Position numbers and translations under genes: made by a program. The notes under the pieces are model-generated. The model ran no database searches, was not told the DNA's origin, and saw only the letters and a program-made list of their open reading frames with translations. From positions 45,380-109,379 of the forward strand of contig DATDPU010000120.1 in NCBI GenBank assembly GCA_035292585.1: DNA of 64,000 nucleotides. The letters are read 5' to 3'. Source of the DNA: DASSFZ01 sp035292585 (lineage in GTDB: Bacteria > Chloroflexota > Anaerolineae > Fen-1058). Below are positions 1-8,525 of the stretch, piece after piece; the stretch's first letter is position 1, and the number at the start of each line of letters is the position of its first letter.

Positions 1-1092
1 CATGTCGCGCGGCGCGGCGTTGCCGCTGACCACGCGGCCGCTGGCCCGCTCCAAGTCCGGCATCTCCTTCAACACATCGCGGACTTTGGCGCGGAGCAAC
101 GCATCGTCGAAGAAAGCCTGCACGCGGTCGAGGCGCGCTTCGAGCGCAGCCCGATCGAGCAGCGGCTGCGAGAGCCAGGCGCGCAGCAGCCGCCCGCCCA
201 TCGCCGTGCGCGTCGCGTCGAGCACGCCCAGCAGCGCGCCCTGCGCCTTGCGTTCGCGCAGCGTCTCGGTCAATTCGAGGTTGCGCCGCGTCGCCGGATC
301 GAGCGCCATGAAGCGCTCGGTCGAGTACGCGCGCAGGCTCAACAACTGCGCCAACGCCCCCGGCTGCGTCTCGCGCAAATACTGGTCGATGGCCCCCGCC
401 GCGCGGATCGCCAACGCTTGACCGTCGATGCCGAAGCCGGCCAATGTAACGACCTGGAACTGATCGAGCAACGCCTGCCGCGCATGACTAATCTCAAATC
501 TCCAATCGGGTATGGGCGTGAAGTGAATCGTGATGAGAGCTTGGATGGGCGCACTCGCCGATTGCGGATGCAGGCACTCGCGCGGCGCGATGCGCAAGAG
601 TTCCTGTTGCGCGGCGGCGATCGAATCGAGCTGGGTCACGGCGAATTCACCGGTCGTGATGTCGCAATACGCCAGCCCGACGCGACCTTCGCTCTCGACC
701 CAGGCGGCCAGGTAGTTCGCGCGTTTTTCGTCGAGCAGCTCCGGCTCGACGATCGTGCCGGGTGTGACCACGCGGGTGACTTCGCGCGGGACGATGCCCT
801 TGACGGTGGCCGGGTCCGCCATCTGCTCGGCAACGGCGACGCGATACCCGCGCTCGATCAGCCGCGCCAGGTAGCCATCGACCGCGTGATGCGGCACGCC
901 GGCCAACGGCACGCGCTGCCCTTTGCCGACCGGCCGCGAGGTGAGCACGATGTCGAGCTCGCGCGCGACCGTCTCGGCGTCGGCGTCGAAGGTCTCGTAG
1001 AAGTCGCCCAGGCGGAAGAACAGGATCGTGTCGGGATATTGATGCTTGAGCGCCAGGTATTGCTTGCGGATGGGAGTGAGATCGTCGGACAT
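1..1092 (-). CDS. mutS: DNA mismatch repair protein MutS (N-terminal 364 residues, cut by window edge)
   Basis: MutS recognises base mismatches and small loops and recruits MutL for repair. The visible part holds the mismatch-binding domain with the Phe-x-Glu wedge in LGDFYETF (Phe31, Glu33), the connector domain and the beginning of the lever/core region (LRAYSTERFMALDPATRRNL). The ATPase end lies beyond base 1. The ATG at 1092 starts the protein at the conserved position just before the TPIRKQYLALK segment. The gene lies 43 bases downstream of the DUF971 gene on the same strand and is probably cotranscribed with it. The reading frame is open through the whole visible part. Identity is very secure; only the C-terminal state is unknown. 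Confidence 0.97.
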   Translation of the reverse strand, partial: MSDDLTPIRKQYLALKHQYPDTILFFRLGDFYETFDADAETVARELDIVLTSRPVGKGQRVPLAGVPHHAVDGYLARLIERGYRVAVAEQMADPATVKGIVPREVTRVVTPGTIVEPELLDEKRANYLAAWVESEGRVGLAYCDITTGEFAVTQLDSIAAAQQELLRIAPRECLHPQSASAPIQALITIHFTPIPDWRFEISHARQALLDQFQVVTLAGFGIDGQALAIRAAGAIDQYLRETQPGALAQLLSLRAYSTERFMALDPATRRNLELTETLRERKAQGALLGVLDATRTAMGGRLLRAWLSQPLLDRAALEARLDRVQAFFDDALLRAKVRDVLKEMPDLERASGRVVSGNAAPRDM

Positions 1093-1133
1093 GAGTCACC
1101 ACGGATAGGACGATAGGGATGGGCTGAGTAGCC

Positions 1134-1168
1134 TGTCATTGGTCGTTGGTCATTCGTCCCTGGTCAAC
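1134..1168. repeat. decayed heptamer array (GGTCATT-like, five units)
   Basis: Five consecutive 7-base units (TGTCATT, GGTCGTT, GGTCATT, CGTCCCT, GGTCAAC) run in phase across the 3' end of the DUF971 gene and contain its stop codon. The form resembles the short tandemly repeated heptamers known from cyanobacteria. Confidence 0.7.
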
Positions 1169-1459
1169 TTTCTCGGCCAGCTCGCGCAGGTACGGCCAGG
1201 TGTAAATCCCGAAGCGGTGACCGTCGCCCCAGATCAGCGTCACCGCATAATTGCCGGCGTACTCGAAGCCCGTCAGGTTTTTGTTCGGCGCGGCGACGAG
1301 CTTCAGCGGATCGGGCGGGCCGTGCAGCTCTTTGCACTCAGCGCACGGGCAGGCGTCGCGCAATCGTCCCCAGGGCAGCGCGGCCGTCGCGCCATCTTTG
1401 AACTTGACGATCAAGACCTGTCGCTCGGCGTTGTTGAACACCGTATTCGTCTTGGGCAC
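1136..1459 (-). CDS. DUF971 (gamma-butyrobetaine hydroxylase-like N-terminal domain) protein
   Basis: A 107-residue single-domain protein. It has the DUF971 pattern: a beta-rich fold with a CPCAEC cluster near residues 38-43 that resembles the zinc-binding part of the gamma-butyrobetaine hydroxylase N-domain, and the ending GDGHRFGIYTWPYLREL. The family often occurs alone in bacteria and its role is unsettled; iron-sulfur related functions have been proposed. The start is a GTG at 1459 preceded by GAGGTGA. The last residues, after YLRELAEK, are encoded by a decayed heptamer array (1134-1168), which also gives the stop codon, so the natural C-terminus has been replaced by repeat DNA. The gene lies directly upstream of mutS on the same strand. 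Confidence 0.9.
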   Translation of the reverse strand: MPKTNTVFNNAERQVLIVKFKDGATAALPWGRLRDACPCAECKELHGPPDPLKLVAAPNKNLTGFEYAGNYAVTLIWGDGHRFGIYTWPYLRELAEKVDQGRMTNDQ

Positions 1460-1512
1460 ACCTCACCTCTTTCGCGCGGCAAGTATACTGCGCGCGGGCA
1501 CAAGTTGCGCTG

Positions 1513-1606
1513 TTTGCTGCTCCACGCCCGCGTCCGCGCGGGCGTCTATCCTGAGCGACCGCGGGGACGCGGTCGGTGAGCCAAACCGCAGATTGTTCCC
1601 GCGCCG
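1513..1606. repeat. 94-bp dispersed palindromic element, copy 1
   Basis: Starts TTTGCTGCTCCA and ends TTCCCGCGCCG. It contains two GC-rich hairpins: one around GCCCGCGTCCGCGCGGGC and one formed by GACCGCG/GGACGCGGTC. A copy of the same length with few differences lies at 49345-49438, also in a divergent intergenic region upstream of a plus-strand gene. Shorter relatives lie near 19772-19868, 40965-41030 and 61515-61545. Confidence 0.8.
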
Positions 1607-1659
1607 GGTAGAGAATTATACACGCGGGCCGCGCCAGATCGGCGCGGGGAGAATCGTTG

Positions 1660-1665
1660 TATAAT
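1660..1665 (+). promoter_or_regulatory. candidate -10 box for the Uma2-type gene
   Basis: A perfect TATAAT lies about 70 bases upstream of the GTG start at 1734. No convincing -35 box is visible at the usual distance. The 94-bp repeat lies just upstream. Confidence 0.35.
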
Positions 1666-1733
1666 CCTTTTGCCGGGAGGAACATTCGATTGAGCTGCGC
1701 CAGGGCGTAGACCTTCGCGCAGGGGAGGCCAGT

Positions 1734-2285
1734 GTGGTCACCGCAGAAAAGTTGATGACAGCCGAAGACCTGCTGCGGCTTTCAGGCCAGGGCCGCTACG
1801 AACTGGTGAAAGGAGTCCTCGTCAAGATGACACCGCCCGGCTACGAACATGGTGCTACAACGATGCGTTTTGCCATCCGCATCGCCAACCACGTGAGCGC
1901 ACATGATCTAGGTGAAGTTGTCGCGGCCGAGACGGGCTTCCGCCTGGCGCGCAACCCGGATACCGTTCGCGGCGCGGATGTCGCTTTTGTCTCGAAAGCG
2001 CGCCAGCCGGCTGTTGCCCCGGCGGGCTACGCCGATTTCGCGCCCGATCTGGTGGTCGAAGTGGTCTCGCCGAACGACGACCCAGACGAGATTCAGACGA
2101 AGGTCGCCGAGTGGCTTGAGTTCGGCGTGCGACTCGTGCTGATTGTATATCCCCGCTCGCGCCAGGTCGCGGTATATCGCTCGCTTCGAGAAGTGACGAT
2201 CCTGACTGAGGCGGATACCTTTTCGGCGCCCGAGGTGCTCCCCGGCTTCACCTGCCCCATCGCCGCAATCTTCGCCTCCGCCTGA
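1734..2285 (+). CDS. Uma2-family (DUF820) PD-(D/E)XK nuclease-like protein
   Basis: A 183-residue protein of the Uma2 family, restriction-endonuclease-fold proteins that are abundant in Chloroflexota and Cyanobacteria and whose substrates are mostly unknown. Visible family features are the MTAEDLLRL start, GRYELVKGVLVKM, the acidic strand ADVAFVSK, the core segment FAPDLVVEVVSPND with the catalytic-type Asp/Glu, and the C-terminal GVRLVLIVYPRSRQVAVYR. A GTG at 1734 or an internal ATG seven codons later are both possible starts; the second matches the usual family N-terminus better. The gene stands alone and is followed by a strong terminator at 2302-2341. Confidence 0.85.
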   Translation: MVTAEKLMTAEDLLRLSGQGRYELVKGVLVKMTPPGYEHGATTMRFAIRIANHVSAHDLGEVVAAETGFRLARNPDTVRGADVAFVSKARQPAVAPAGYADFAPDLVVEVVSPNDDPDEIQTKVAEWLEFGVRLVLIVYPRSRQVAVYRSLREVTILTEADTFSAPEVLPGFTCPIAAIFASA

Positions 2286-2301
2286 CGAACGCAACTCGTA
2301 T

Positions 2302-2341
2302 GAGACCCGGCGCGCTATCGCTGTACCGGGTCTCTTTTTTT
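2302..2341 (+). terminator. intrinsic terminator after the Uma2-type gene
   Basis: A 9-bp stem (GAGACCCGG/CCGGGTCTC) is followed by seven T. Its left arm and loop region also encode the last residues of the convergent membrane protein gene, whose stop codon lies at 2315. Confidence 0.85.
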
Positions 2342-2782
2342 GCGCACCGTCCCCCACCCCGCCGTCTCGATCGCAGCGAGCAGCGCGCCGAAATCCTCGA
2401 TGAACGGCCAGATCACAATTGGCAGGCCGCGTTTGGGTAGAATGAGCAACGCGCCGAAGAGACTTTCGCGCACCTGTCGAAGCTCGCGCCACGCCAACAT
2501 CCGCTCGCGTAACAGTCGGGTTGAAAGGCCATCCGGCGTCGGCCTGATTTGGCGCGTTCCGAATTCCACGCCAAGCCACAAGATGATCGCCCCCGCGATC
2601 GCGCCCAATCCATGCAGGATCAAATCGGGCGCGTCGGCCGCCTCGATCTCCGCCAGGACGGAGCCGAGCAGCACCCCGCCGGCCAGCATCGCTCCGAACA
2701 GGCCCAGCACGCGCAGGGTAGGTGCATAACGGTAGCAGCGGTTCATCGGCGTCATTCTAGCGACTTTTGCAGGAGTTGGCAA
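2315..2782 (-). CDS. small integral membrane protein of unknown function
   Basis: At most 155 residues, with two hydrophobic segments near residues 27-46 and 55-71, then a basic, Arg-rich cytoplasmic-type segment (TRLLRERMLAWRELRQVRESL) and a final amphipathic stretch (GALLAAIETAGW). Several ATG codons crowd the start; one ten codons in (MTPMNRCYRY) is an equally good choice. The gene converges on the Uma2-type gene and shares the terminator sequence with it. It is divergent from the ROK kinase across 39 bases. No family is recognised. It is kept because the frame is open, codon use matches the neighbours and the membrane pattern is coherent. Confidence 0.6.
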   Translation of the reverse strand: MPTPAKVARMTPMNRCYRYAPTLRVLGLFGAMLAGGVLLGSVLAEIEAADAPDLILHGLGAIAGAIILWLGVEFGTRQIRPTPDGLSTRLLRERMLAWRELRQVRESLFGALLILPKRGLPIVIWPFIEDFGALLAAIETAGWGTVRKKRDPVQR

Positions 2783-2821
2783 TGCGTTATACTACCAGCT
2801 ACCCTCCTCCATGGAGCTGTG

Positions 2822-3781
2822 ATGAACGAGACGTATATCGCCATCGATCTGGGCGGCACGCGCATTCGCGCCGCGCGCTGCCGTCCCGATGGGATGATCG
2901 AAGCGCGCGCCGAACAATTCACCCACGGCGAAAAGGGGTTGACCGCCGTGCTCGATCGGATCATTCTGACCGCCCGTCAGGTTTGGCCCGACTCGCCCCC
3001 CGCCGCGATCGGCCTCGGCGCGCCCGGCCCGTGCGATCCATATACCGGCGTGATTCTCAATGCGCCGAACATCCCCTCCTTCGTCGGCTTGCCCTTGCGC
3101 GATCGGCTGCGTGAAGCATTGGGCGCGCCGGTGTACGTCGGCAACGATGCCAACGTGGCCGCGCTCGCCGAATGGCGTTACGGTGCGGCGCGCGGCTATT
3201 CCAACGTGATCTACTTGACGATCAGCACGGGCATCGGGGGCGGTGTGATCATCGATAACCGGCTGTTGCTCGGCGTGAATGGGTTGGCGGGCGAACTCGG
3301 TCACATGTCGATCGATTATCGCGGCCGGCTCGACAAGTGCGGCAATGTCGGCTGCCTGGAAGTGCTGGCCTCCGGCCCGTCGATCCGCCTGCGCGCGATC
3401 GAACGCCTGGCCAGCGGCGAACCGAGCGCGCTGCGACAACTGGTCGATGGCAATCTGGCCGATGTGTCGGTGGAGCTGTTGCACGTGGCGGTCCAGGCGG
3501 GTGATGCCTTTGCGCGATCGGTGATTCACGCTGCGGCTGAAGCGATCGGTTTCGGCGTCGTGTCGCTGTTGCACATCTTCAATCCATCGATCGTCGTGAT
3601 CGGCGGCGGGGTGACGAACCTGGGCGATTACCTGTTTCTCCCGATTCAGGCTACGGTCGAGCGGCACGTCATGGATCGGCGTTTCATCGTGCCAATCGTC
3701 CAGGCGGAATTGAAGGAGAACGTGGGATTACTCGGCGCGCTGGCGCTGGCGCTCGATCCGCCTGCGCAGAGGGCAGGGTGA
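2822..3781 (+). CDS. ROK-family sugar kinase (glucokinase-like)
   Basis: A 319-residue cytoplasmic kinase expected to phosphorylate glucose or a related hexose with ATP. The N-terminal phosphate loop is IAIDLGGTRIRAARC, followed by the sugar-binding segment NDANVAALAEWRYG, the phosphate-2 loop TISTGIGGGV and the ROK zinc signature GELGHMSI...CGNVGCLE with its conserved His and Cys residues. Length and domain order match full ROK kinases. The ATG at 2822 starts directly at the conserved strand; an upstream extension of the frame is not needed. A TATACT box lies at 2788-2793. The substrate cannot be fixed from sequence; glucokinase is the usual default. Confidence 0.9.
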   Translation: MNETYIAIDLGGTRIRAARCRPDGMIEARAEQFTHGEKGLTAVLDRIILTARQVWPDSPPAAIGLGAPGPCDPYTGVILNAPNIPSFVGLPLRDRLREALGAPVYVGNDANVAALAEWRYGAARGYSNVIYLTISTGIGGGVIIDNRLLLGVNGLAGELGHMSIDYRGRLDKCGNVGCLEVLASGPSIRLRAIERLASGEPSALRQLVDGNLADVSVELLHVAVQAGDAFARSVIHAAAEAIGFGVVSLLHIFNPSIVVIGGGVTNLGDYLFLPIQATVERHVMDRRFIVPIVQAELKENVGLLGALALALDPPAQRAG

Positions 3782-3784
3782 GGG

Positions 3785-6091
3785 TTACAGCGCGGTCGTG
3801 AACGGCGCGACGATGGGGTGTGTTTGAGGGTTGAATTCGGCGATGACCGAAGCGGGCGCGGCCGGCAAGATGATATGGAACTTGCTGCCGGGGTAGCGCG
3901 ACTCGTCCTGCCCATCGGACTCCACCCAGATTTTGCCGCCGTGCGCCTGGATCACGCCTTTGGCGATCGGCAAACCTAACCCCGGCCCGCCGCCCTTGAA
4001 CTTCGTCTGGCCCGAGGAGTGCAGCTCGACCGGCCCGACGCGATAAAACTTCTCGAAGATCAACTCCTGATCTTCGCGATCGATGCCGATGCCGCTATCG
4101 GCGATCACCACCTCAAGATACGCGTTTGAATCGCCGCCCGGCCCTTCGTTGATCGTGCGACCGATGACGGAAATCTTCCCGCCGTCCGGCGTATACTTGA
4201 TACAGTTGCCGATCACGTTGCTGAACGCCTGGCACAGGCGCTGGAAGTCCCCCTGGATCGGCGGCAAATCGTCGATGCCTTCCACGACGAGCGTCTGCTT
4301 GCGCTGCTTGACGGCGTCGCGATAATTGTCCAACGCAAAACGCAGCACCGAGGTCATAGCCAACGGTGTGCGCGTAATCGATAGCGCTTCGGAATCGATC
4401 TGCGACACGTCCAGCATGGCGGTGATGATCTCCTCCAGGCGCAGCGTGGCCCGCCCGATGCCCTGGCTGATCTGTCCCACCTGGGCCAGGCTGGGACTGC
4501 CTTCGCGCACCGAGTCGGCCAGGATGTCGGCGTAGCCGCGCACCTGCGTCAAGGGCGTGCGCAGCTCGTGCGAGGCGATCTGAATGAAATCGCTCTTGGC
4601 CTGATCGAGCCGCTCCAAGCGCCGATTCGCGCGGGTGAGCTCGTCGTTCAATTGGGTGATGGCCGTATTGGCCTGCTTCAGGTCGGTGACCAGGCGCGCG
4701 TTTTGCAGCGCGACGGCCGTCTGATCCGCCACCGTCATCAGCACGTCCAGGTCGGTCGCCGTGTACGGATCGCCCGAGGCCTTGTGCCCCAGCGCGAACA
4801 CCCCGATGAGCAGGCTCTGCGAACGGATCGGCACGTACACTTCCAGGTTGAGCGCTTGCAAATAGGCGCGTTCCAGCTGCGGAGCGACGCGGTACTTGGG
4901 CAGGATGTCGATCTCGTACTGGGTGAGGGGTTGGCGGACTGCACGGAGGTCGGCCAGGATCGGGCTATTCGCGCCCAGATCGAAGTGATCGACCTCGATC
5001 TCGCCCATGCCTTTGACGAGCCGCGCATCCACGCCGCCGTCGGGCAGCTCGGTGATCAAGATTAGCGCGCCGCGCCGGACATCGAGCGCCTCGCTAATCA
5101 TGCCGACAGCCACCGAGACCAACAGGTGCAGGTCGAGGATATTGCTGATCGCCGCATTGTACTCGCGCAGCGCGCGCGCCGGATCGTATTGCTGGCGATA
5201 GACGAAGCGATCGAGCAGGTTTTGTATGATCCGCAGCATGGGCTGCTGGATCACGGCCAGCCCCAAGGCGATACCGGCGGCGATGACGACCGCTAACGCC
5301 GCGCCCAGCGCGCTGTCGCGCACGCCTTGAAACAAAAGAAAGCTGCCCAGGTAGAGCGCGCCCGAGAGGAGCGTGAGCAACACCGCGGCCAGCGCGCGCC
5401 GGGTGATCGCCCGCAGATTGGGCAGGTTGTAACTGGTGATGGCGACCGTGAGCAGGGTCACACCCAGCAGTCGCACTCCCAGACCGATTTGCGGCGGGTC
5501 GAGCACCACGGGTGGAATCAAGGTGAGACCCTCGCCCAACTGCGTAAGGAACAAGGCGATCAACCAGAACATGAGCCGGTTGCGATGCAGCGGGCGTCGG
5601 GTGCGCTGGAAATCGAAGCCGGCCAGCGTCAAAGCGCTGATCGATAAACTGACCCAGCCGATGATCCGCAGGGTGTTCAACGCTGCCGCGGGCGTGCTGC
5701 CGACACGCAGTCGCACCAGGGTCTCTTGCAAGCCTAACACGTTGAGGCCGGCCAGGGCGGACAGGGCGATCCATACCCCGCCTAAGATCGCCGCGCTCTT
5801 TACGCCGGGTCGATCGAGGAACTGTAGCGTAAGGATCAAGATCAGGGTCGGGAGAACCCACACCAGGTCGGACGCGATTTGTGCGCCTGCGGGGGGCACG
5901 CCGGGAACCAGCCCCTGCCACACCGCGACGGCATGGGCTACGCTCCAAGCGATCGACAACACAAGATACAGCCCGGCAATCCGCCCGGTCCAATCTCTGA
6001 ATCGGTTCTGCCGGAACAGGATGATTCCCAGAACCAGATAGCCGGCCGCGGTAGCCAACCCGGTGATGACTCGTGCCTGAAATGACAGCAT
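3785..6091 (-). CDS. membrane-bound GAF sensor histidine kinase
   Basis: 768 residues. About nine membrane helices fill residues 1-290, followed by a GAF domain (about 320-470, LHLLVSVAVGMISEAL through VALQNARLV), a coiled coil, a HisKA domain with IASHELRTPL (phospho-acceptor His508) and a HATPase domain with the N box (FSNVIGNCIKYTP) and G boxes (DSGIGI, GPGLGL). It should autophosphorylate in response to an unknown signal, possibly read by the GAF domain. The start has a good AGAGGATTC ribosome site. No response regulator lies next to it, so it is an orphan kinase. Its end is 3 bases from the convergent ROK kinase stop. Confidence 0.93.
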   Translation of the reverse strand: MLSFQARVITGLATAAGYLVLGIILFRQNRFRDWTGRIAGLYLVLSIAWSVAHAVAVWQGLVPGVPPAGAQIASDLVWVLPTLILILTLQFLDRPGVKSAAILGGVWIALSALAGLNVLGLQETLVRLRVGSTPAAALNTLRIIGWVSLSISALTLAGFDFQRTRRPLHRNRLMFWLIALFLTQLGEGLTLIPPVVLDPPQIGLGVRLLGVTLLTVAITSYNLPNLRAITRRALAAVLLTLLSGALYLGSFLLFQGVRDSALGAALAVVIAAGIALGLAVIQQPMLRIIQNLLDRFVYRQQYDPARALREYNAAISNILDLHLLVSVAVGMISEALDVRRGALILITELPDGGVDARLVKGMGEIEVDHFDLGANSPILADLRAVRQPLTQYEIDILPKYRVAPQLERAYLQALNLEVYVPIRSQSLLIGVFALGHKASGDPYTATDLDVLMTVADQTAVALQNARLVTDLKQANTAITQLNDELTRANRRLERLDQAKSDFIQIASHELRTPLTQVRGYADILADSVREGSPSLAQVGQISQGIGRATLRLEEIITAMLDVSQIDSEALSITRTPLAMTSVLRFALDNYRDAVKQRKQTLVVEGIDDLPPIQGDFQRLCQAFSNVIGNCIKYTPDGGKISVIGRTINEGPGGDSNAYLEVVIADSGIGIDREDQELIFEKFYRVGPVELHSSGQTKFKGGGPGLGLPIAKGVIQAHGGKIWVESDGQDESRYPGSKFHIILPAAPASVIAEFNPQTHPIVAPFTTAL

Positions 6092-6177
6092 GAATCCTCT
6101 TTACATAAATATCCAAAATGGATACTTGGGAAATAACTTGGGATAACGCCAGCTGTAGGGGCAGGCGCCTGCCCGCC

Positions 6178-7545
6178 CTACTTCATGATGTAGTATGTGC
6201 CCTTCTTGGCGCCCACACGCAGGAGGATGCCACGACTCACCAGGTCAACCAGATCGAGGCGTAAGGTCTCCGGTGTGACGTCGGGGCAGATCTGCTGGTA
6301 CTCTCGATTTGTGATCTGGCCGTGTTCGTGGATATAAGACAGCGCGCGGGCCTGGCGCTCGTTCATCGTCTTCTCCCAGGCCGGGGTGGCGCGCCGCACC
6401 TGGGCATTGCTCAACGTCACGGTGAACGAATAGGGCGTCGCCTTGAAGTGCGGCGTCGGGTGGCCGGCCTGGGTCATCTCTTCGATCATGCGATCGATGC
6501 CCAGCCCCAGCTCTTCAATATAACCCCACTGGAATAGTCCCGATACGATGCGAGGATTACGTGAGAAATGCTCTTCGATAATGTTATCAACGGTTATAAA
6601 GCCGGGCAGTCCGCCGGGGCTGATCACCTCCAGCCGATCGGCGAACATGCGCATCTCGATGCGGCGACCCTTCAAGCGGTAATCGCGATGGCACACGGCG
6701 TTGACCAGCGCCTCGCGGACGGCGAAGGGCGGGTACTCCGTCTTCTCCTCGCGCTGTAGACCTTTGACCACCGCGCCAACGTGCATCTCTTCCCAGACGA
6801 CTTCCCAGGCGCTTTCGATCACCCGCGCCAGCGGGCCGCCAATCTCCTCGCGGCGACCATAACCCGGCAGCCCACCCTCGCCGCGCGGCTCCGTGCCGAT
6901 GAAGCGCACAAAGACCAGGCCGCTCTGCGGGATGAATTGTTGCGGATGCTTCCCAAACAAGAGGATGCCGGCCGTCGTCGGCAGGCCGGCGTCATTCAGC
7001 GCGCCGATCTCGTGCAGCATCTCGTCGGCGCCGCCGGCCAGGCGCTTGCGCTGGCGTTCCTCGCGCTTCTCGACGAATTCGGCGATGATATCATCGTCCA
7101 GCTCGGCGCGGCCCGCGCCGGCCACCGCTTCGCTTTCGTAGTCGGCGCTGCTCTTGGTCGCCGCCAGCTGGCGGATCGCTTCGCCGCCGAGCGGGCGATT
7201 CTCGACGCCCATGCGCACCAGCACCCGCCCATCGCCCAGCGAGTGCAGTTCGGTGCTGCGCGCGACGTGCACGGCCACGACCGCCGCGCCGGCCAGTTCC
7301 ACCTGCTCCCACGTCACCTGCACGGCCGGCCGGCAGCGCGCTTCGGCGGCGCGCAAGGTGATCTCGGCTTCGTCGGGGTAGACGCGTCCGTTGGGCTTGC
7401 CATTTTCATCGACGCCGAGCAGCGCCGTGCCGCCGTCGCTGTTCGCAAACGCGATCAGCGTTTCGGCCAGCGCGTCGGCGTTGGCTTCGGCCAGATATTC
7501 GACGAGCTGGCTAGGCCCGGCCCGGAGAATCGTCGAGGTCACCAT
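6178..7545 (-). CDS. AlbA_2/Schlafen-type ATP-binding regulator with C-terminal winged helix
   Basis: 455 residues. An N-terminal AlbA_2 (Schlafen-like) domain shows ETLIAFANSDGGTALLGVDE. A central HATPase_c_4-type domain carries VREALVNAVCHRDYRLKG and LGLGIDRMIEEM. A C-terminal winged helix (ERQARALSYIHEHGQITNREY) suggests DNA binding. Such proteins are usually annotated as putative RecG-like helicase or transcriptional regulator, although no helicase motor is present. It begins 7 bases after the nucleotidyltransferase-HEPN gene on the same strand, so the two are almost certainly one transcript. The strict AlbA EFK motif is weak in the N-terminus. The biological role is open; defence or stress control is possible. 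Confidence 0.85.
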   Translation of the reverse strand: MVTSTILRAGPSQLVEYLAEANADALAETLIAFANSDGGTALLGVDENGKPNGRVYPDEAEITLRAAEARCRPAVQVTWEQVELAGAAVVAVHVARSTELHSLGDGRVLVRMGVENRPLGGEAIRQLAATKSSADYESEAVAGAGRAELDDDIIAEFVEKREERQRKRLAGGADEMLHEIGALNDAGLPTTAGILLFGKHPQQFIPQSGLVFVRFIGTEPRGEGGLPGYGRREEIGGPLARVIESAWEVVWEEMHVGAVVKGLQREEKTEYPPFAVREALVNAVCHRDYRLKGRRIEMRMFADRLEVISPGGLPGFITVDNIIEEHFSRNPRIVSGLFQWGYIEELGLGIDRMIEEMTQAGHPTPHFKATPYSFTVTLSNAQVRRATPAWEKTMNERQARALSYIHEHGQITNREYQQICPDVTPETLRLDLVDLVSRGILLRVGAKKGTYYIMK

Positions 7546-7552
7546 ATCGGCT

Positions 7553-8497
7553 TCATGTTGGAGCGCTGCGCCGGCTCAATTCTTCAGCGACGAGTTCGCG
7601 CGCTTGGGCGACGAAGGCTTCGGCATCCTCGACGATGCGCTCGACATCCTCGCTGGTGGGATGCGTTGTAGGCGCATAATCGCTGTGTTGTCGATCCCGA
7701 CCTGCTCGCGAGAGCATCGCTTGATAACGCCCATCGACCTGGCCGGTCTTTACAAAGGTTCGACCAAACTCGGAATTTGCCCCAGCATGACTTTTCACCC
7801 TGACCTCAGCGGCGACTAGCGCTGCCTTCGTCGCATAGAACATCGCATAGTATGCCCGGGAGATGGCTTGACGGTGGTGCAAGTCTCCAAGTAAGTCGTG
7901 TACCACTTGCAGTTCTTTTTCTGCCATTGAAAGCCACAGGTGCGGGTCGCCCAGATCAGCAGGCGCGGCGTCATACTCCTCTGCCCTCTCTTTGAGAGCA
8001 GCGACGGTGGGTGGCTGATCAGGCATGCCAGTGCGCATGTCCAGCGCCGTAAGCCGCTCCCCGGCCGGAGTCACACCGGAGTCTTGAACGTAGAGTGGAA
8101 TACCCTCTCGATCTGCCTCGCGCGCGACATCCATCGACTTGTGGCGGTACATCTCCTCGCTGAGGACGAGCGGGGCAACGTCGCGCTCGCATTCCAGCGT
8201 GGCCGTGACCGATAGATCGATAATCGCCCGCCAGCGCGGCTCGCTGTAAGGGCTACGATACCATCCGCCTGGCAGCCGCTCGAATTCCCAGCCCACTACC
8301 ACCAGCACATCCACATCCGACTCTGCGTGGTAGTCGCCGCGCGCGAACGAGCCGTAGAGGATGATGCGCCGGATCTGATCGGGGAAACGCGCGAGTAGGG
8401 CATCGCAAAAGTGCGAGATCGCGACGGCCACCGCGCGCGGCAGGTTTTCCAGCGCCGGTGGTTGAGGCTCTGTCAATGCGGCTGGGGAAACTTCCAT
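7553..8497 (-). CDS. fused MNT nucleotidyltransferase - HEPN domain protein
   Basis: 314 residues. Residues about 20-140 form a minimal nucleotidyltransferase with the catalytic motif GSFARGDYHAESDVDVLV (GSx10DxD) and a later acidic strand, IDLSV. Residues about 185-310 form a UPF0332-type HEPN domain (RAYYAMFYATKAALVAA, then AGRDRQHSDY). Separate HEPN and MNT proteins form toxin-antitoxin pairs in which MNT nucleotidylates HEPN; here both lie in one chain. The gene is the first of a two-gene unit with the AlbA_2 protein. The HEPN part carries an Arg-x3-His arrangement in RDRQH, compatible with the active-site loop of the family. Function is inferred only. Confidence 0.85.
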   Translation of the reverse strand: MEVSPAALTEPQPPALENLPRAVAVAISHFCDALLARFPDQIRRIILYGSFARGDYHAESDVDVLVVVGWEFERLPGGWYRSPYSEPRWRAIIDLSVTATLECERDVAPLVLSEEMYRHKSMDVAREADREGIPLYVQDSGVTPAGERLTALDMRTGMPDQPPTVAALKERAEEYDAAPADLGDPHLWLSMAEKELQVVHDLLGDLHHRQAISRAYYAMFYATKAALVAAEVRVKSHAGANSEFGRTFVKTGQVDGRYQAMLSRAGRDRQHSDYAPTTHPTSEDVERIVEDAEAFVAQARELVAEELSRRSAPT

Positions 8498-8525
8498 TAG
8501 ACTGATCTACCACTCGAATCGATGG

